Shown here: positions 62,453 to 64,000 of the stretch, in pieces | How positions within the stretch are numbered: the stretch's first letter is position 1 | Layout of the letters: the number at the start of each line of letters is the position of its first letter | From: Phenylobacterium sp. | Lineage (GTDB): Bacteria > Pseudomonadota > Alphaproteobacteria > Caulobacterales > Caulobacteraceae | NCBI RefSeq assembly: GCF_030651185.1 | Contig: NZ_JAUSCJ010000022.1 | Coordinates: 186,001 to 250,000, forward strand | Reading direction: 5' to 3' | DNA: 64,000 bases | Position numbers and translations under genes: made by a program | The notes under the pieces: model-generated | What the model was told of the DNA's origin: nothing | Database searches by the model: none | Seen by the model: only the letters and a program-made list of their open reading frames with translations

Positions 62453-63448
62453 GTGACCCGCAATTTCCAGTCTGTGCCGGTGGTGGATATTGCCCGCCTC
62501 GGCTCGCCCGACGCGGCTGATCGCCAGGCCGTGGCCGAGGCCCTTGGCCGCGCGGCGCGGGAGGCCGGCTTTCTCCACGTCACCGGCCACGGGCTGAACC
62601 CGGCCCTGATCGACGATCTGCTGGCCGCCGCCCAGCGCTACTTCGCCCAGCCGATGCCTGTGAAAATGGGGTGCTATATCGGTGGCTCCACCAACCACTC
62701 CGGCTACGTCCCAGAAGGTGAGGAGGTCTTTCCGGGCGGCAAGATCGACAGGAAGGAGGCCTATGACATCGGCCTCGACTGGCCGCACGGCGATGACCGC
62801 GCCCCGATGATGGGGCCGAACCTCTGGCCCGACGACGCGGGCTTCAAGGCCGCCGCCGAGGCCTATTATTCCGCGATCTCCGGCCTGGCCCGGCGGCTGT
62901 TTGGCGGCTTCGCCCTGGCGCTGGGTTTGCCCCAGGACGCCTTCGAAGCCCACCTGACCTGCCCGCCCAGCCAGCTTCGCGTCATCCACTACCCCTTCGA
63001 TCCCCATGCCGAGCCTGACCAGCAGGGGATCGGCGCCCATACCGACTATGAGTTCTTCACCCTGCTGCACGGCACCGCGCCGGGCCTGGAGGTGATGAAC
63101 GGGGAGGGGCGTTGGGTCGACTGCCCGCCGATCCCGGGCGCCTTCGTGGTCAATATCGGCGACATGCTGGAGGCCTGGACCAACGGCGAGTTCGTCGCGA
63201 CCTCGCACCGGGTCCGCAAGGTCGGCGAGGAGCGCTACAGCTTCCCCTTCTTCGCCACCTGCGATTACTGGACGGTGGTGGCGCCGCACCCGGCCTTCGT
63301 CAGCGACGAGCGTCCTGCCCGCTATCGGCGCCTGGTGTCGGGCGACCACCTGATGGCCCAGACCATCGCGACGTTCGGGTATCTGCAGGACCGTCGCGAC
63401 GGCGTGTCGGCGACCCTGGCCTTCGGACAGGAAGCGAAGGTCGTCTAA
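62453..63448 (+). CDS. 2-oxoglutarate/Fe(II) oxygenase, isopenicillin N synthase family
   Basis: 331 residues from GTG 62453 (GGGAG upstream). DIOX N-terminal domain (VPVVDIARLG; AREAGFLHVTGHGL) and the jelly-roll with facial triad His196-x-Asp198 (GIGAHTDYEFFTLLHG) and His252 (VATSHRVRKV), plus Arg261 in ERYSFPFF for 2-oxoglutarate. Relatives include the ethylene-forming enzyme and homoarginine hydroxylases, which release guanidine from arginine-type substrates. Divergent from the importer and flanked by two operator-like sites, it may supply guanidine to the pathway. That function is inference; other substrates are possible. Confidence 0.82.
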   Translation: MTRNFQSVPVVDIARLGSPDAADRQAVAEALGRAAREAGFLHVTGHGLNPALIDDLLAAAQRYFAQPMPVKMGCYIGGSTNHSGYVPEGEEVFPGGKIDRKEAYDIGLDWPHGDDRAPMMGPNLWPDDAGFKAAAEAYYSAISGLARRLFGGFALALGLPQDAFEAHLTCPPSQLRVIHYPFDPHAEPDQQGIGAHTDYEFFTLLHGTAPGLEVMNGEGRWVDCPPIPGAFVVNIGDMLEAWTNGEFVATSHRVRKVGEERYSFPFFATCDYWTVVAPHPAFVSDERPARYRRLVSGDHLMAQTIATFGYLQDRRDGVSATLAFGQEAKVV

Positions 63449-63591
63449 TTCCTCCCCTCCGGGGGAGAGGGACCGCGAAGCAGTGGAGGGGGTTAGGGCC
63501 GTAGGGTTCCCAGCGTCCGAGCCCCCTCCGTCTCGCGGCCTTTGGCCACGATCCACCCCCCCGAACCGGCCTGCGGCTTGGGGGAGGAATT
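63447..63591. repeat. 145-bp imperfect palindromic element
   Basis: The ends AATTCCTCCCC (63447-63457) and GGGGAGGAATT (63581-63591) are exact reverse complements. Inside, ACCGCGAAGCAGTGGAGGGG and CCCCCTCCGTCTCGCGGCC also pair imperfectly. It looks like a third family of non-autonomous palindromic repeat; it overlaps the oxygenase stop. Confidence 0.75.
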
Positions 63592-63736
63592 TGGGCGGCG
63601 CTGCCCTGTATCGGCGTGTTCGGACGATTTACTGCTCAGGCATTGGGCAGGCGCGTTGAGTTCGCTGAGTCCTGGCCGCGCCGCCATATCCGCCGCCCGC
63701 GCCGCGCCTACCCTCGAACCTCGCCTGGAGGTTCCC

Positions 63737-63856
63737 ATGACCCCTCGAAAGATCACCCCGAAAGCCACCCAGCCCCTCGCCGCCGTCCCGTGGGTCGTGC
63801 TGCTGCGTTCGGCCCTGTTCCAGGCGATGACCGTGCGGGCCGACAGACTGGGTTAG
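63737..63856 (+). CDS. Possible 39-residue small protein
   Basis: ATG at 63737 with GGAGG six bases upstream; the product starts MTPRKITPKATQPLAAVPWV and ends with VRADRLG. It is basic, with a short hydrophobic middle (WVVLLRSALF). No family known. Its end overlaps the convergent regulator gene by four bases. The good ribosome binding site is the main support. Confidence 0.4.
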   Translation: MTPRKITPKATQPLAAVPWVVLLRSALFQAMTVRADRLG

Positions 63857-64000
63857 CGGGCGCCGGCCCGGCGGCGCATGGGCGCCACGGGCTCGGCCGC
63901 CCCATGAGCATGCAGCGGCGGCAGCAGGGAGCGCGTCGTCACCAGTTTCAATTGCTGAACCGCGCGGACCCGGCGCAGCCGGTCGCAGAGCTGTTGCAGA
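63853..64000 (-). CDS. C-terminus of a second NikR-like regulator (gene continues beyond the window)
   Basis: The minus-strand frame open at the edge ends in TAA at 63853 and reads LQQLCDRLRRVRAVQQLKLV then TTRSLLPPLHAHG. The regulator at 51041 has LRDLCDELRKIRGVQQLKLV then TTTALLPPLHALF at the same place, so this is a close paralog. A short extra tail (EPVAPMRRRAGAR) follows. The RHH domain lies outside the window. Confidence 0.82.
   Translation of the reverse strand, partial: LQQLCDRLRRVRAVQQLKLVTTRSLLPPLHAHGAAEPVAPMRRRAGAR

Noticed and set aside
1..64000. CRISPR array, tRNA or rRNA genes
   Set aside because: No regularly spaced direct repeats, cloverleaf sequences or rRNA landmarks were seen on either strand.

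Overview
The window is a very GC-rich stretch of alphaproteobacterial chromosome, most like Caulobacterales (a Caulobacter or Phenylobacterium relative). This rests on codon use, on the LexA box type GTTC-N7-GTTC, on the flagellin-sugar genes and on several short palindromic repeat families between genes. Genes are dense, often with 1-4 base stop/start overlaps, and no tRNA, rRNA, CRISPR, prophage or IS element was seen.

Layout. 1-4,360: the end of a PAS-rich histidine kinase, ethanolamine ammonia-lyase (eutBC) and a tiny unannotated gene. 4,658-9,332: a three-gene 2-oxoacid:acceptor oxidoreductase operon whose first gene, starting at TTG, is a GltD-like flavoprotein with extra Fe-S clusters. 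9,430-12,172: two nonulosonic-acid (flagellin sugar) genes separated by an SOS-box-controlled HNH-like toxin and a probable immunity gene. 12,219-16,730: malonyl-CoA synthetase, a PhnZ-like HD protein and small redox genes, including a GFA-family gene broken by an in-frame amber codon. 16,952-19,259: a cobalamin riboswitch and its btuB-type receptor. 19,401-26,653: an alpha-galactosidase/Leloir operon (galK, galT, galM) and an MFS transporter. 26,823-29,880: aldo/keto reductase, SsuD-like monooxygenase and YeiH-like exporter. 29,873-32,446: DUF3501, Fe-S oxidoreductase and rubrerythrin, divergent from a Baeyer-Villiger monooxygenase with a perfect FNR/FixK box between them. 34,216-43,379: a frameshifted universal stress protein, an anion permease, a degenerate receiver, PEP carboxylase, a penicillin-acylase relative and a TetR regulator. 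43,441-50,915: a catabolic island with a GST-like protein, a metallo-hydrolase, two haloalkane-dehalogenase-type hydrolases, an arylsulfatase and a cytochrome c; its two divergent promoters share a 17-bp dyad.

51,041-64,000 is the most interesting region. It holds a guanidine/urea nitrogen-salvage locus: a NikR-like ribbon-helix-helix regulator, the DUF1989 pair (carboxyguanidine deiminase CgdA/CgdB type), a 1,207-residue urea/guanidine carboxylase, allophanate hydrolase, an unexpected MraY-like membrane transferase, and an ABC importer divergent from a 2-oxoglutarate/Fe(II) oxygenase. The NikR-like protein lacks the expected nickel ligands. A perfect 10-bp-armed dyad lies in front of it, with the same half-site geometry as the E. 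coli NikR operator. A good second copy lies in front of the importer and a weaker third in front of the oxygenase. The C-terminus of a second copy of this regulator lies at the right edge. I infer a self-contained regulon that imports, and perhaps also produces, guanidine and converts it to ammonia, controlled by protein regulators rather than by the usual guanidine riboswitch.
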